From Acidibrevibacterium fodinaquatile (GTDB taxonomy: Bacteria > Pseudomonadota > Alphaproteobacteria > Acetobacterales > Acetobacteraceae), in the NCBI RefSeq assembly GCF_003352165.1, contig NZ_CP029176.1:3541501-3605500 (forward strand): a stretch of 64,000 nt of DNA, written 5' to 3'. This document shows, in pieces, positions 51,854-61,039 of the stretch. Below the pieces are notes generated by a model. It made no database searches. It saw only the letters and a list, made by a program, of their open reading frames with translations, and was not told the DNA's origin. The stretch's first letter is position 1; each line of letters starts with the position of its first letter. Both the position numbers and the translations under genes were made by a program.

Positions 51854-53152
51854 CTACATCTGGCCGGGCAGCCAGGTGGAAATGGCAGGGAAGGCGATCA
51901 GGATGCACAGCCGGACGATGTCGGTGATCACGAACGGGATGACGCCGGCGAAAATCGTCGCGATACCGACCTCGCCGATCACGCTTTTGATCACGAACAC
52001 GTTCATCCCGACGGGCGGATGAATGAGGCCGAGTTCGACCGTCATGACGATGATGACGCCGAACCAGATCGGATCGAACCCGAGCGCGGTGATCAGCGGA
52101 AACACGATCGGGATGGTGAGAATGACCATCGCCATCGCGTCCATCACGCAGCCGAGGCCGAGATACATCAGCATGATCAGCGCGAGAATGCCGTATCGCC
52201 CGATCCCGAGCCCGGCCAGCGCCGCTGTCAGATGCTGCGGCGTTTGCGTCACGGTCAGGAAATAGCCGAACAGCAGGGCGCCGATGAGGATGGTGAAGAT
52301 CGCGGCACTGGTGCGCACCGCGCGCACGAGACACTGCATGAGCTGCGGCGCTGAAAGCCGGCGGCGGAAAATGGCGATGAGGAATGCGCCGCCGGCGCCC
52401 ATGCTCGCCGCTTCTGTCGCGGTGAACATCCCACCATAGAGCCCGCCAACGACGAACAGGAACAAAAGGCTGATCGCCCAGACCCCACGCAGCGCCGCCA
52501 GCCGCTCGGCCCAGCTGGCGCGCGGCGTGGTCGGCAAAAACCCAGGGCGAAGTGCGCCGATCAGGAAAATCGTCACCAGATACATCGCGATCGCGAGCAA
52601 CCCTGGCAGGACGCCAGCAATATAAAGCTTGCCGACATCCTGCTGGGTGATCAGGCTATAGACCGCAAGCACGATCGAGGGCGGCAGGATAGCGCCGAGC
52701 GTGCCACCCGCGGCGATGACACCGGCGGCGAAACTCTGCGGGTAATGAAAGCGCCGCATCTCGGGATAGGCGACGGCGGAAAACGTCGCCGCGGTCGCAA
52801 CCGAGGAGCCCGAGATGGCGGCGAACCCGGCGCAGGCGGCAATCGTCGCCATGCCCAGCCCGCCCCGGCGATGGCCGAGAAACCGATGCGCCGCCTTGAA
52901 CAATTCGGTGCTCATGCCGGATTCGGAGGCGATCGCGCCCATCAAGAGAAATAAGGGGATGACCGCGAACCCGGCATCGGTTGCGGTCCGGATCGGCGAT
53001 TGCGCAAGCAGCTTCAGCGCCGGCGCAAACCCCGCGACGCATCCGAACCCGCCCACCCCAACCGCCCCCATCGCGATGCCAACCGGCACACGCAGCAGCA
53101 TCAAGAGAAATAAAACCACGAAACCAAGGATCGCGATCAGGCTCGGATCCAT
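51854..53152 (-). CDS. TRAP transporter large permease (DctM)
   Basis: A 432-residue membrane protein with about twelve hydrophobic segments. It opens LIAILGFVVLFLLMLLRVPV and keeps AISGSSVATAATFSAVAYPE and GLIHPPVGMNVFVIKSVIG, both typical of DctM. TRAP importers need a small permease (DctQ) and a periplasmic receptor (DctP); neither gene is adjacent on either side in the window. So it is an orphan whose partners lie elsewhere. The substrate class, usually organic acids, is unknown. Confidence 0.9.
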   Translation of the reverse strand: MDPSLIAILGFVVLFLLMLLRVPVGIAMGAVGVGGFGCVAGFAPALKLLAQSPIRTATDAGFAVIPLFLLMGAIASESGMSTELFKAAHRFLGHRRGGLGMATIAACAGFAAISGSSVATAATFSAVAYPEMRRFHYPQSFAAGVIAAGGTLGAILPPSIVLAVYSLITQQDVGKLYIAGVLPGLLAIAMYLVTIFLIGALRPGFLPTTPRASWAERLAALRGVWAISLLFLFVVGGLYGGMFTATEAASMGAGGAFLIAIFRRRLSAPQLMQCLVRAVRTSAAIFTILIGALLFGYFLTVTQTPQHLTAALAGLGIGRYGILALIMLMYLGLGCVMDAMAMVILTIPIVFPLITALGFDPIWFGVIIVMTVELGLIHPPVGMNVFVIKSVIGEVGIATIFAGVIPFVITDIVRLCILIAFPAISTWLPGQM

Positions 53153-53525
53153 ATCACCCGCTCCGAAAGAAAAAAATCAAATAAGACTCTTCTTTTTCTG
53201 AAGAAAAAGAAGCAAAAAGACTTTCCTCCGTTTTTCGGAGCAGCCATCTCCGCGACGCGGTTTGCCGTGATCTATCGTTCGACTCCTACGACAAACCGCA
53301 TCTTGCCGGCAGCCCCCGCCCACGCCGAGGACATCGCCACTCAAAGAGAACGAAGAAAAGTCTTTTTGCTTCTTTTTCTTCAGAAAAAGAAGCCTTTTGT
53401 TTTCTATTTTTCGCCATGGTAAACAGACCCCCGAGAGACGAACGACGCCGCGGGAAGGCCGCGGCGATCGTGGGGTCGTGGTAGATGTCGTGGTAGAATA
53501 GTGACGTGAGATAGGGGACCGTCCC
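53153..53525. other. Intergenic region with an inverted pair of A/T-hairpin repeats
   Basis: 373 bases without a gene between divergent dctM and the ManC gene. It holds two copies of the CTTCTTTTTC / GAAAAAGAAG hairpin in opposite orientation at 53189-53212 and 53369-53392, each with its CAAAAAGACTT flank pointing inward. Between them lies unrelated G+C-rich sequence. The pair forms a long inverted repeat of about 200 bases. The promoter of the ManC gene should lie in 53400-53525. Confidence 0.8.
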
Positions 53526-54989
53526 ATGGCCGCCGACTATGACGCTGCATCGAGCGCCGCCGCCATCGCCTTGGAGCCGATCGTGCCCGTGATCCTCTCC
53601 GGCGGCTCGGGGACGCGGCTCTGGCCGGTTTCGCGTGAGAGCTATCCGAAGCAATATTGGCCGCTGATTTCCGCCCGCTCGCTGCTGCAAGACACCGCCC
53701 ACCGCGCCACTGGCCCCGGTTTTGCGCCGCCGATCGTGGTTTGCAACCACGAGCATCGCTTCCTGATCGCCGAGCAATTGCGCAAGGAAGGTGGCGCGCC
53801 CGCGCGGATCCTGCTGGAGCCGGTCGGGCGCAACAGCGCCCCCGCGATCACCGCCGCTGCCCTGCTCGTGGCCGAGGAAAATCCCGACGCGGTGCTCTGG
53901 ATGATGGCCGCTGATGCCGCGATCACCGACCTCGCGGCACTGCGGGCGGCGCTGGAACCCGCGATCGCGGCGGCGCGCGGCGGGCGGATCGTGACCTTCG
54001 GCATGAAGCCGACCGCGCCCGAGACCGGCTATGGCTATATCGAGGTCGGCGCGCCGCTCTCCGGGATCGCCGGCGCCCATGATCTCGTCCGCTTCATCGA
54101 AAAGCCGGACGCCGAGACGGCGGCGCGGCTGGTCGCGTCGGGCCGGCATTTGTGGAACTCCGGCATGTTCCTTTTCACCGCCGCGCGCCTGATCGCGGAG
54201 ATGGCGGAACACGCCCCGGCGGTGCTGGCGGCGGTGCGCGCGGCGGTGGCCGGGCGGCGGGCGGATCTCGATTTCCTTCGTCTCGACGCCGAGGCCTTCG
54301 CGAGCGCGCCGGCGATCAGCCTCGATTATGCCGTGGCCGAGCGCACCCGGCATGCGGCGGTGGTGCCGGCTGATCTCGGCTGGTCGGATGTCGGGAGCTG
54401 GAGCGCGCTTTGGGCGCTGGGCGAGAAAGACGGCGCCGGCAATGTCGCGGTCGGTGATGTGCTGCTCGAAGCGGCGCGCGATTGCTATGTGCGGAGCGAT
54501 GGCATGCTGACCGCCGTCGTCGGTCTCGAAAACGCCGTGGTGGTGGTGACCGAGGACGCGGTGCTCGCGCTGCATCGCGATCATGCGCAGGATGTCAAAA
54601 AAGTCGTCGATCGGCTGCGCGCCGCGGGACGAGCGGAGGCGGTCGCGCATAACCGCTGTTATCGCCCATGGGGATTTTACGAGAGCCTGATCCATGGCGA
54701 CCGTTTTCAGGTCAAGCGCATCGTCGTCTCGCCGGGCCACAAACTGTCATTGCAAAAGCATTTTCACCGCGCCGAGCACTGGGTGGTGGTGAACGGCACC
54801 GCGCTCGTCACCCGCGATGATCAGCAGATCCTGGTGCGCGAGAATGAAAGCATCTATCTGCCGCTCGGGACAAAGCACCGGCTGGAGAACCCCGGCCGCA
54901 TCCCGCTCACCCTGATCGAGGTGCAATCCGGCGCCTATCTCGGCGAGGATGACATCGTCCGCTTCGACGACACCTACGGCCGCGCCTGA
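53526..54989 (+). CDS. manC: Bifunctional mannose-1-phosphate guanylyltransferase / mannose-6-phosphate isomerase
   Basis: A 487-residue type II PMI-GMP. The N-terminal nucleotidyltransferase has VILSGGSGTRLWPVSRESYP with the KQ motif, VFCNHEHRF-like VVCNHEHRFLIAEQL, and FIEKPDAETAARLV. The C-terminal cupin isomerase (from about 355) has RPWGFYESLIHGDRFQVKRI and GHKLSLQKHFHRAEHWVVV with metal-binding His residues. It makes GDP-mannose for exopolysaccharide or lipopolysaccharide. It is first in a same-strand run with the dehydrogenase, fifteen bases apart. Confidence 0.95.
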   Translation: MAADYDAASSAAAIALEPIVPVILSGGSGTRLWPVSRESYPKQYWPLISARSLLQDTAHRATGPGFAPPIVVCNHEHRFLIAEQLRKEGGAPARILLEPVGRNSAPAITAAALLVAEENPDAVLWMMAADAAITDLAALRAALEPAIAAARGGRIVTFGMKPTAPETGYGYIEVGAPLSGIAGAHDLVRFIEKPDAETAARLVASGRHLWNSGMFLFTAARLIAEMAEHAPAVLAAVRAAVAGRRADLDFLRLDAEAFASAPAISLDYAVAERTRHAAVVPADLGWSDVGSWSALWALGEKDGAGNVAVGDVLLEAARDCYVRSDGMLTAVVGLENAVVVVTEDAVLALHRDHAQDVKKVVDRLRAAGRAEAVAHNRCYRPWGFYESLIHGDRFQVKRIVVSPGHKLSLQKHFHRAEHWVVVNGTALVTRDDQQILVRENESIYLPLGTKHRLENPGRIPLTLIEVQSGAYLGEDDIVRFDDTYGRA

Positions 54990-55004
54990 AAGGGCGCTCA
55001 TGGC

Positions 55005-55949
55005 ATGCAAGCCCGCGCTTTCTGGACCATCGCCGCCGGCCGTGGCGAGATCCGCGCCGAGGCTCTGCCGGCGCCGGCACCCGGCGAGATCCGGCTAACC
55101 ACGATCGCGAGCGGCATCTCGCGCGGGACCGAGGCCCTGGTTTTCGAAGGCCGCGTCCCGGAAAGCCAGTTCCAGGCAATGCGGGCGCCGCTGATGGCCG
55201 GCGCTTTCCCGTTTCCGGTGAAATACGGCTATAGCGCCGTCGCGCAAGCCGAGAACGGGGCGCGATTCTTTGTTCTTCACCCGCACCAGGACGCGTTCAA
55301 CGCGCCACAAACACACGCCATTCCGGTGCCCGACGCGGTGCCGAGCGCCCGCGCGGTGCTCGCCGCCAACATGGAAACCGCGCTCAACCTGCTCTGGGAT
55401 GCCGCACCGCTTCCCGGGATGCGGGTTCTGGTGATTGGCGCCGGCGTGCTCGGCCTGCTCGCCGGCGCGCTGGTGGCACGCATTCCCGCGACCACCGTCA
55501 CCCTGTGCGATCTCGATCCCGCCCGCGCGACGCCTGCGGCCGCGCTCGGCTGCCGTTTCGCGCTGCCCGAGGCCGCGCCCGGTGATCAGGATCTCGTTTT
55601 TCACACCTCGGCCTCCGCCGCTGGCCTTGCGCACGCGTTGCGCGCCGCCGGCGACGAGGCGGCGATCATCGAGGCGAGCTGGTATGGCGATGCCGCCCCC
55701 GCGGTTCCGCTCGGGGAGGATTTTCATGCCCGACGCCTGCGGATCATCGGAAGTCAGGTCGGCCGGGTCGCCCCCGTGATGCGCGCCCGCCGCACGCCGC
55801 GCGCGCGGCTCGCGCTTGCTCTCGATCTTCTCGGCGATCCGGTGTTTGATATCCTCCTCGAGCCGCCGACCAAATTCGTCGACCTTCCGGCCGCCATGCC
55901 GCGTCTGCTCGAAGGCGGCCTCTGCCACGTGATCGATTACGGAGCCTGA
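55005..55949 (+). CDS. Zinc-independent alcohol-dehydrogenase-like protein (MDR superfamily)
   Basis: A 314-residue MDR-fold oxidoreductase. The GroES-like part holds GEIRLTTIASGISRGTEALV, and the Rossmann motif is VLVIGAGVLGLLAGALV. The catalytic-zinc Cys/His pattern and the structural-zinc Cys cluster are both lacking, so it may be a zinc-free reductase. It is followed by a 6-pyruvoyl-tetrahydropterin-synthase homologue one base downstream and a glycosyltransferase. I recall this trio recurring in alphaproteobacteria; its reaction is undescribed as far as I know. Confidence 0.82.
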   Translation: MQARAFWTIAAGRGEIRAEALPAPAPGEIRLTTIASGISRGTEALVFEGRVPESQFQAMRAPLMAGAFPFPVKYGYSAVAQAENGARFFVLHPHQDAFNAPQTHAIPVPDAVPSARAVLAANMETALNLLWDAAPLPGMRVLVIGAGVLGLLAGALVARIPATTVTLCDLDPARATPAAALGCRFALPEAAPGDQDLVFHTSASAAGLAHALRAAGDEAAIIEASWYGDAAPAVPLGEDFHARRLRIIGSQVGRVAPVMRARRTPRARLALALDLLGDPVFDILLEPPTKFVDLPAAMPRLLEGGLCHVIDYGA

Positions 55950-55950
55950 G

Positions 55951-56367
55951 ATGTACAGCCTCACCGTTTGCGACCATGTCATGATCGCGCATTCCTTCCA
56001 GGGCGCGGTGTTTGGCCCGGCCCAGCGCCTGCACGGCGCGACCTACGCGGTCGAGGCGGAATTCCGCGCGCCGATCCTCGATGCCGATCACCTGGTGGTC
56101 GATATCGGCCTCGCCGGCCAGGCCCTGCGCCGCGTGCTCGATACCCTCGATTACCGCAATCTCGACGACCTGGCCGAATTCGCCGGGCGCAACACCACCA
56201 CCGAATTCCTTGCCGCCCATATCCACGCCCTGCTTGCCGATGCGTGCCGCGAAGGCGCGCTCGGCGCGGGGGGGCGTCGCCTTTCCGGGCTCAAAATCCT
56301 GCTCCGCGAAAGCCCGCGCGCGTTCGCCGCTTTCGAGGGGCCGATCGGCGCCGAGGACGCGGCGTGA
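55951..56367 (+). CDS. 6-pyruvoyl-tetrahydropterin synthase / QueD family homologue with altered active site
   Basis: A 138-residue T-fold protein. SLTVCDHVMIAHSFQGAVFG and RLHGATYAVEAEFRA line up with the FSAAH ... HGH-Y region of QueD/PTPS. The third zinc His is Ala here (HGA for HGH), and the catalytic Cys four to five residues before it is missing (FGPAQ). The Asp-His pair later reads LDTLDYRNLDDL, and TTTEFLAAHI is retained. So the canonical reaction looks doubtful; it may bind pterin or catalyse something different. It is tightly coupled to its neighbours. Confidence 0.8.
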   Translation: MYSLTVCDHVMIAHSFQGAVFGPAQRLHGATYAVEAEFRAPILDADHLVVDIGLAGQALRRVLDTLDYRNLDDLAEFAGRNTTTEFLAAHIHALLADACREGALGAGGRRLSGLKILLRESPRAFAAFEGPIGAEDAA

Positions 56368-57404
56368 GCCGGATCGCGCTTTTCGTTCCCGCCCCTTGGG
56401 AGCGGCTCTCCGGCGGCTATGCCTATGACCGTCGCATGGTCGCCGGCCTCCGCCAGGCCGGGCATGAGGTTGCGGTGATCGCGCTCGCCGGGCGCCACCC
56501 GCTCGCCGACGCACTGGCCGAGGAGGAGGCCGGGCGCAGCCTCGCCGCGCTCGCGCAGGACGTGATCCCGGTGATCGATGGGCTCGCGCTGCCCGCCTTC
56601 GCGCCCCATCTCGCCGCCATCACCGGCCGCGCGATCGGCCTCATCCACCACCCGACGGCGCTCGAGACCGGGTTTTCCGAGGCCGACCGCGCTGATCTGC
56701 GCGCCCTCGAATGCCGCTTGCTGCCGCGTCTCAAAACCGTCATCGCGACCAGCGCGGAAACCGCCTCGCGGCTGGAGAAAGAATTCGGCGTCGCGCCCGC
56801 GCGCCTTCGCGTCGTCACCCCCGGCACCGATCCCGCGCCGCGGAGCCGGGGCTCGGGTGGGCCGGGAGCGGCGATCCTCTCGGTCGGCGCGCTGATCCCG
56901 CGCAAGGGGCATGACGTGCTGCTCCGCGCGCTCGCGCCGCTCTTTGACCTCGAATTTTCCCTCACCATCGCCGGCGAGACGGCGAGCGATCCGGCTTATG
57001 CCGCAAACCTCCGCGCCCTCGCCGGCGACCTCGGGATCGCGGCGAAAGTGACGTTCGCCGGCGAGGTCGATGACGCGGCGCTCGACCGCCTCTGGCAAGG
57101 AGCCGACCTCTTCGCGCTCGCGACCCATTGGGAAGGGTATGGCATGGCGGTCGCCGAGGCGCTGGCGCGCGGCCTGCCGGTCGCCGTCTGCGCCGGCGGC
57201 GCCGCTGCCGCCCTGGTGCCCGAGGACGCCGGCGTTTTCGCCAACCCCGGCGATCACGAACAGCTTTCGAAGGCGCTACGGCGGCTGATTTTCGATGCCG
57301 ACCTCCGCGCCACGATGGCCGCGAACGCCTGGCGCGCGGGGCAGGCGCTGCCTGGCTGGGAGACACAAATCGCCGCCTTCGCGCAAGCGCTCGCGCCGGG
57401 ATGA
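56364..57404 (+). CDS. Glycosyltransferase family 4
   Basis: A 346-residue GT-B enzyme. I start it at the GTG at 56364, overlapping the upstream stop, which gives SRIALFVPAPWERLSGGYAY with the glycine loop. ILSVGALIPRKGHDVLLRAL is the hinge-side motif. The GT4 EX7E motif is WEGYGMAVAEALARGLPV. It transfers a sugar from a nucleotide donor; the acceptor is unknown. Placement after the pterin-synthase homologue suggests glycosylation of a pterin, while ManC nearby could offer GDP-mannose; both ideas are inference. Confidence 0.88.
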   Translation: MSRIALFVPAPWERLSGGYAYDRRMVAGLRQAGHEVAVIALAGRHPLADALAEEEAGRSLAALAQDVIPVIDGLALPAFAPHLAAITGRAIGLIHHPTALETGFSEADRADLRALECRLLPRLKTVIATSAETASRLEKEFGVAPARLRVVTPGTDPAPRSRGSGGPGAAILSVGALIPRKGHDVLLRALAPLFDLEFSLTIAGETASDPAYAANLRALAGDLGIAAKVTFAGEVDDAALDRLWQGADLFALATHWEGYGMAVAEALARGLPVAVCAGGAAAALVPEDAGVFANPGDHEQLSKALRRLIFDADLRATMAANAWRAGQALPGWETQIAAFAQALAPG

Positions 57405-57427
57405 GACGCCCACGTTTGGAGGAAAAC

Positions 57428-58729
57428 ATGCCGCTGCTCGGCTGCATCGCCGATGATTTCACCGGCGCGACCGATCTCGCCAGCATGCTCGTCGAACACG
57501 GCATGCGCACCGTCCAGCTCATCGGCGTGCCCGCGCCTGGCCAACCATTGCCCGAGGCCGACGCGCTGGTGATCGCCCTCAAATCACGCACCGCGCCGGC
57601 CGGCGAAGCCGTGGCCCAAAGCCGTGCCGCGCTTGCCGCGCTGCGCGCCGCCGGCTGCCGGCAGTTTTTCTTCAAATACTGCTCGACCTTCGACAGCACG
57701 GACGCGGGCAATATCGGCCCGGTCGCCGATGCGCTGCTTGCCGATCTCGGCGCCGGCTTTGCCCTCGCCTGCCCCGCTTTCCCGGCCAATGCACGCAGCG
57801 TCTATCAGGGCCATCTCTTCGTCGGCAGCCGCTTGCTCAATGAAAGCGGCATGGAAAACCATCCCCTGACGCCGATGCGCGATGCCGATCTGGTCCGCGT
57901 GCTCGCCCGCCAGACCAGCGGCACCGTTGGCCTCGTCCCTTACGCCGTCGTCGAACAGGGGGCGGAGGCGATCCGCGCGGCGATGGCAGCGTGCGCGCGC
58001 GAGGGTAAGCGCTACGCCATCCTTGACGCGGTGGATGAGCGCCATCTCCATGCGATCGGCGCAGCGGCGGCCGAGCACCCGCTGATCACCGGTGGCTCGG
58101 GCGTCGCGATGGGCTTGCCGGCGAATTTCCGGCGCCAGGGCCTGCTTCCCGAGCGCGCCGATCCGGCGGCGCTCGATGATGTGCCCGGTCTTGCGGCGAT
58201 CCTCGCCGGCTCCTGCTCGCAGGCGACGCTCGGCCAGATCGCGCGGGCACGCGAAGCGCTCCCGACGCTCGACCTCGACCCGCTCGCAACCCCCGATGCC
58301 GCCGCCCTCGCCAGCGCCGCGCTGGCCTGGGCGAGGGAGCATCTCGGCGCCCATTCCGCGGGCCGCCCGCCGCTGATCGCCGCCTCCGCCCCGCCCGAGC
58401 GGGTCGCCGCCTTGCAGGCGCGTCTCGGGCGCGCGCAAGCCGGCGCCGTGATCGAGGCCGCGCTCGCCACCATTGCCGCCGGCCTTCGCGACCTCGGGGT
58501 GCGGCGCCTCGTCGTCGCCGGCGGCGAAACCTCGGGCGCGGTGGTCTCGCGCCTTGGCGTGCGTTCTTTACGCATCGGCGCGCCGATCGACCCGGGCGTG
58601 CCCTGGACCCGCGCCGAGGGGGATGGCCCGCCGCTGCTGCTCGCCCTCAAATCCGGCAATTTCGGCGCGCCCGATTTCTTCACCAAGGCCTTCGCCAGGC
58701 TGCCCGGGGCGAAGGCCGTTCATCCTTGA
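57428..58729 (+). CDS. otnK: 3-oxo-tetronate kinase-like protein (OtnK, DUF1537 family)
   Basis: A 433-residue four-carbon acid sugar kinase. The N-terminal substrate domain starts [20 protein letters not shown] and holds [20 protein letters not shown]. The C-terminal nucleotide-binding domain has [20 protein letters not shown] and [15 protein letters not shown]. OtnK phosphorylates 3-dehydrotetronate in D-threonate/erythronate catabolism, usually beside otnC and a dehydrogenase. Those partners are absent here, so the assignment is by family. It has a strong GGAGGAAAAC ribosome site. Confidence 0.88.
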   Translation: MPLLGCIADDFTGATDLASMLVEHGMRTVQLIGVPAPGQPLPEADALVIALKSRTAPAGEAVAQSRAALAALRAAGCRQFFFKYCSTFDSTDAGNIGPVADALLADLGAGFALACPAFPANARSVYQGHLFVGSRLLNESGMENHPLTPMRDADLVRVLARQTSGTVGLVPYAVVEQGAEAIRAAMAACAREGKRYAILDAVDERHLHAIGAAAAEHPLITGGSGVAMGLPANFRRQGLLPERADPAALDDVPGLAAILAGSCSQATLGQIARAREALPTLDLDPLATPDAAALASAALAWAREHLGAHSAGRPPLIAASAPPERVAALQARLGRAQAGAVIEAALATIAAGLRDLGVRRLVVAGGETSGAVVSRLGVRSLRIGAPIDPGVPWTRAEGDGPPLLLALKSGNFGAPDFFTKAFARLPGAKAVHP

Positions 58730-58839
58730 TCTCCCTCGCGGGACGGTCTTCGGCAAAACCACAACGCCAAATCTGCCAAAGGAGTGCTGGATTCCCAGCG
58801 CTTGATCCCCCGGTCGGCGCCCTCTATAAGGCGCGCCAC

Positions 58840-58915
58840 GGGGCCATAGCTCAGTTGGGAGAGCGCCTGAATGGCATTCAGGAGGTCAGGGGTTCGACTC
58901 CCCTTGGCTCCACCA
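58840..58915 (+). tRNA. tRNA-Ala (GGC)
   Basis: A complete 76-base cloverleaf with encoded CCA. The acceptor GGGGCCA pairs with TGGCTCC with one G-U. The D-arm is GCTC-AGTTGGGA-GAGC. The anticodon arm CTGAA-TGGCATT-TTCAG-type loop carries GGC, and the T-arm is AGGGG-TTCGACT-CCCCT. No integrase or attachment-site duplication is visible in the flanking sequence. Confidence 0.97.
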
Positions 58916-59013
58916 AGCAACGCACGGCGTTAGGGTGTACCGCTGCGGGGTTGTCGCATTGCAAACTGTCCGCGAATCACGGCGGAGCCGCCGGGCGGGT
59001 CGAGGGCAATCAT

Positions 59014-59955
59014 ATGAAGCGCCGGTCCGAAAGCGTTCCCGCGCTCGCGCGTCCCATCATCATCGATTGCGATCCCGGCACCGATGACGCGATCGCCCTT
59101 TTGCTCGCGCTCGCCTCGCCGGAGATCGCGCTCCAGGCGATCACCGTTGTCGGCGGCAATGTCGGGATCGAGCGCACCTTGGCCAATGCCCTGGCGCTGG
59201 TCGCGCTCGCCGGGGCCGGGGTTCCGGTCCATGCCGGGGCGGGGCAGCCGATCCGTGGCGAATTCACCTCGGCACCCCGGGCGCATGGCGAAAACGGCCT
59301 CGCCGGGATCGTTCTGCCTCCGGGCGGGGCGCCGGCGCCGGGCGTGGCCGCCGATGTCATCCGTGCCCATCTCCGCGCCGCGACCGCCCCGCTCACCCTG
59401 GTCGGCATCGGCCCCGCGACCAATCTCGCACGCGCTTTGATGGCCGAGCCGGATTTGGCCGCCAAAATCGGCGAAATCGTCCTGATGAGCGGCGCGTTCG
59501 CGGGCGGCAACATCACGCCGGCGGCCGAGTTCAACGCCTGGAGCGACCCCGAGGCGCTATCGGTTCTGCTTGCCGCCGGGCGTCCGCTGACCCTCGCGCC
59601 GCTCGATCTCACCCATCAGGCGCTGGTGACACCTTCGCGTCTTGCGCATCTCCGCGCCGCCGGGGCGGGAACGGCGCTTGCCACGGCCTGCGACATTCTC
59701 GCCGCCCTGCCGCCGCACCCGACGCTGCCCGGCCGCCCGCTGCATGACCCCTGCGCCATCGCCTGGCTGCTGCGCCCGGATTTGTTCACCGCCCGCCCGG
59801 CCCGCGTCGCCGTCTCCTGCGCCGAGGGGGCGACACGGGGACAGACGACGATCGCGCCCGCGCCGGAAGAGACCGCCAATGCCCTGGTTTTGGAGACGCT
59901 GGACGCGGAGGGATTTTTCGCGCTGCTCGGCGAGCGTCTTTCCCGCCTGACATAA
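59014..59955 (+). CDS. Nucleoside hydrolase (inosine/uridine-preferring family)
   Basis: A 313-residue IU-NH fold enzyme that cleaves ribonucleosides to base and ribose. The calcium-binding motif is IIDCDPGTDDAIALLLALAS. VVGGNVGIERTLANALALV follows, then TLVGIGPATNLARAL and EFNAWSDPEAL, with the late HDPCAIAWLL aspartate. The ATG at 59014 is chosen because the frame upstream overlaps the tRNA gene. There is no clear operon partner. Confidence 0.92.
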   Translation: MKRRSESVPALARPIIIDCDPGTDDAIALLLALASPEIALQAITVVGGNVGIERTLANALALVALAGAGVPVHAGAGQPIRGEFTSAPRAHGENGLAGIVLPPGGAPAPGVAADVIRAHLRAATAPLTLVGIGPATNLARALMAEPDLAAKIGEIVLMSGAFAGGNITPAAEFNAWSDPEALSVLLAAGRPLTLAPLDLTHQALVTPSRLAHLRAAGAGTALATACDILAALPPHPTLPGRPLHDPCAIAWLLRPDLFTARPARVAVSCAEGATRGQTTIAPAPEETANALVLETLDAEGFFALLGERLSRLT

Positions 59956-60061
59956 CAAATCGCTTTGACGAATCAAGTTATAATTCCAATAATGTGTCAT
60001 CTGCTGATTGGTGGAAATGTTCTAAACGGATAAGGGTCGTTAATTTCATTGGGAGACTCCG

Positions 60062-60859
60062 GTGAAGGGCAATCCTGCCGAACTAGCCTTGGTGGACAAA
60101 TTCTTGGCAGACTTCACATTGAAAGTTGCGACCCCCATAGCTTGGCATGACCGCAAGGAGCGTTGGCCTAGGCGCATTTTCGGTGGCACTTGCTTCTTTC
60201 TACGCTTCGCCAACGGCATTATTGGAATAACCGCCAACCACGTGGTGGAAGCCCTGGAAAAGACTATCGCCCAAAATTCTAACATTGTTTGCCAAATTCG
60301 AACGTCACACCCGATAGATTTGCCGAGCCTCATGATTGACCGGTGCCCTGAATGGGACATTGCCACGTTTCGCGTCTCCGAAAAGCTAGCGCAGGCGATT
60401 GACGCCACACCCGTGGATTGCGGAGGTGACTGGCCGCCGCCAAAACCAGATTTAGGTCGTGCCGTGACGTTCTGTGGTTTTCCCGAAGCCCAACGTGTCA
60501 CTAGTGCGCCTGGGGTCGTGCAGTCGTTCGCATGTGGCAGCTTGGCGACGATTGAGGACGTGACCGAACGGGATGTGATTGTCACCTATGACCCCGACCG
60601 AGATTGTAGAGCACCCTGGGCGACTCGGAAGCAGCCGTTAGGCTACAACATGTCCGGCTGTTCCGGGGGGCCTGTCTTGTCACACGGAATTCGCAATGGC
60701 CTGCAAAGGTGCTTTCCGATAGCAATGATAATCATGGGGCCACGCGAGGAAGGGGCCGGTGATGCCAGTGGCTGGGAGATGATCAAGATGCGCCGCATCG
60801 ATGTTGTCCAGCCCGACGGCACCATTAGGCGCAAGGACTTAGGCTGGCTGCCACGATAA
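60062..60859 (+). CDS. Trypsin-like serine peptidase, probably acquired
   Basis: A 265-residue protein with a readable catalytic triad: His in GTCFFLRFANGIIGITANHV, Asp in CPEWDIATFRVSE, Ser in YNMSGCSGGPVLSHG. This is the stand-alone DegP-like or bacterial trypsin_2 domain without PDZ or signal peptide, so it is probably cytosolic. The start is a GTG with GGGAGAC upstream. Base and codon use differ sharply from the neighbours: more A+T, with ATA, TTG, ATT and AGA-type codons common. That suggests recent transfer. It is isolated; the substrate is unknown. Confidence 0.75.
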   Translation: MKGNPAELALVDKFLADFTLKVATPIAWHDRKERWPRRIFGGTCFFLRFANGIIGITANHVVEALEKTIAQNSNIVCQIRTSHPIDLPSLMIDRCPEWDIATFRVSEKLAQAIDATPVDCGGDWPPPKPDLGRAVTFCGFPEAQRVTSAPGVVQSFACGSLATIEDVTERDVIVTYDPDRDCRAPWATRKQPLGYNMSGCSGGPVLSHGIRNGLQRCFPIAMIIMGPREEGAGDASGWEMIKMRRIDVVQPDGTIRRKDLGWLPR

Positions 60860-61039
60860 CTGGCGGCCGGACGGGAAATGCACTCGGCGCCCCCGCCCAA
60901 ATTGACTTCGCGGGGCCGCGCGGCTAGCCTCTGGGCCAAGGATTCCCGGCGTTTGTGGCGTTTTATCATGCATCCGCGCCGCATCCGGTTCCCAAGATTT
61001 TTGGTTCATCGTCAGGCCGTCGAGGTCAGGAGGTTAGTC

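Noticed and set aside
58840-60859. Integrative element at the tRNA-Ala gene
   Set aside because: No integrase, no duplicated tRNA end and only one atypical gene are visible; the nucleoside hydrolase between them looks native.
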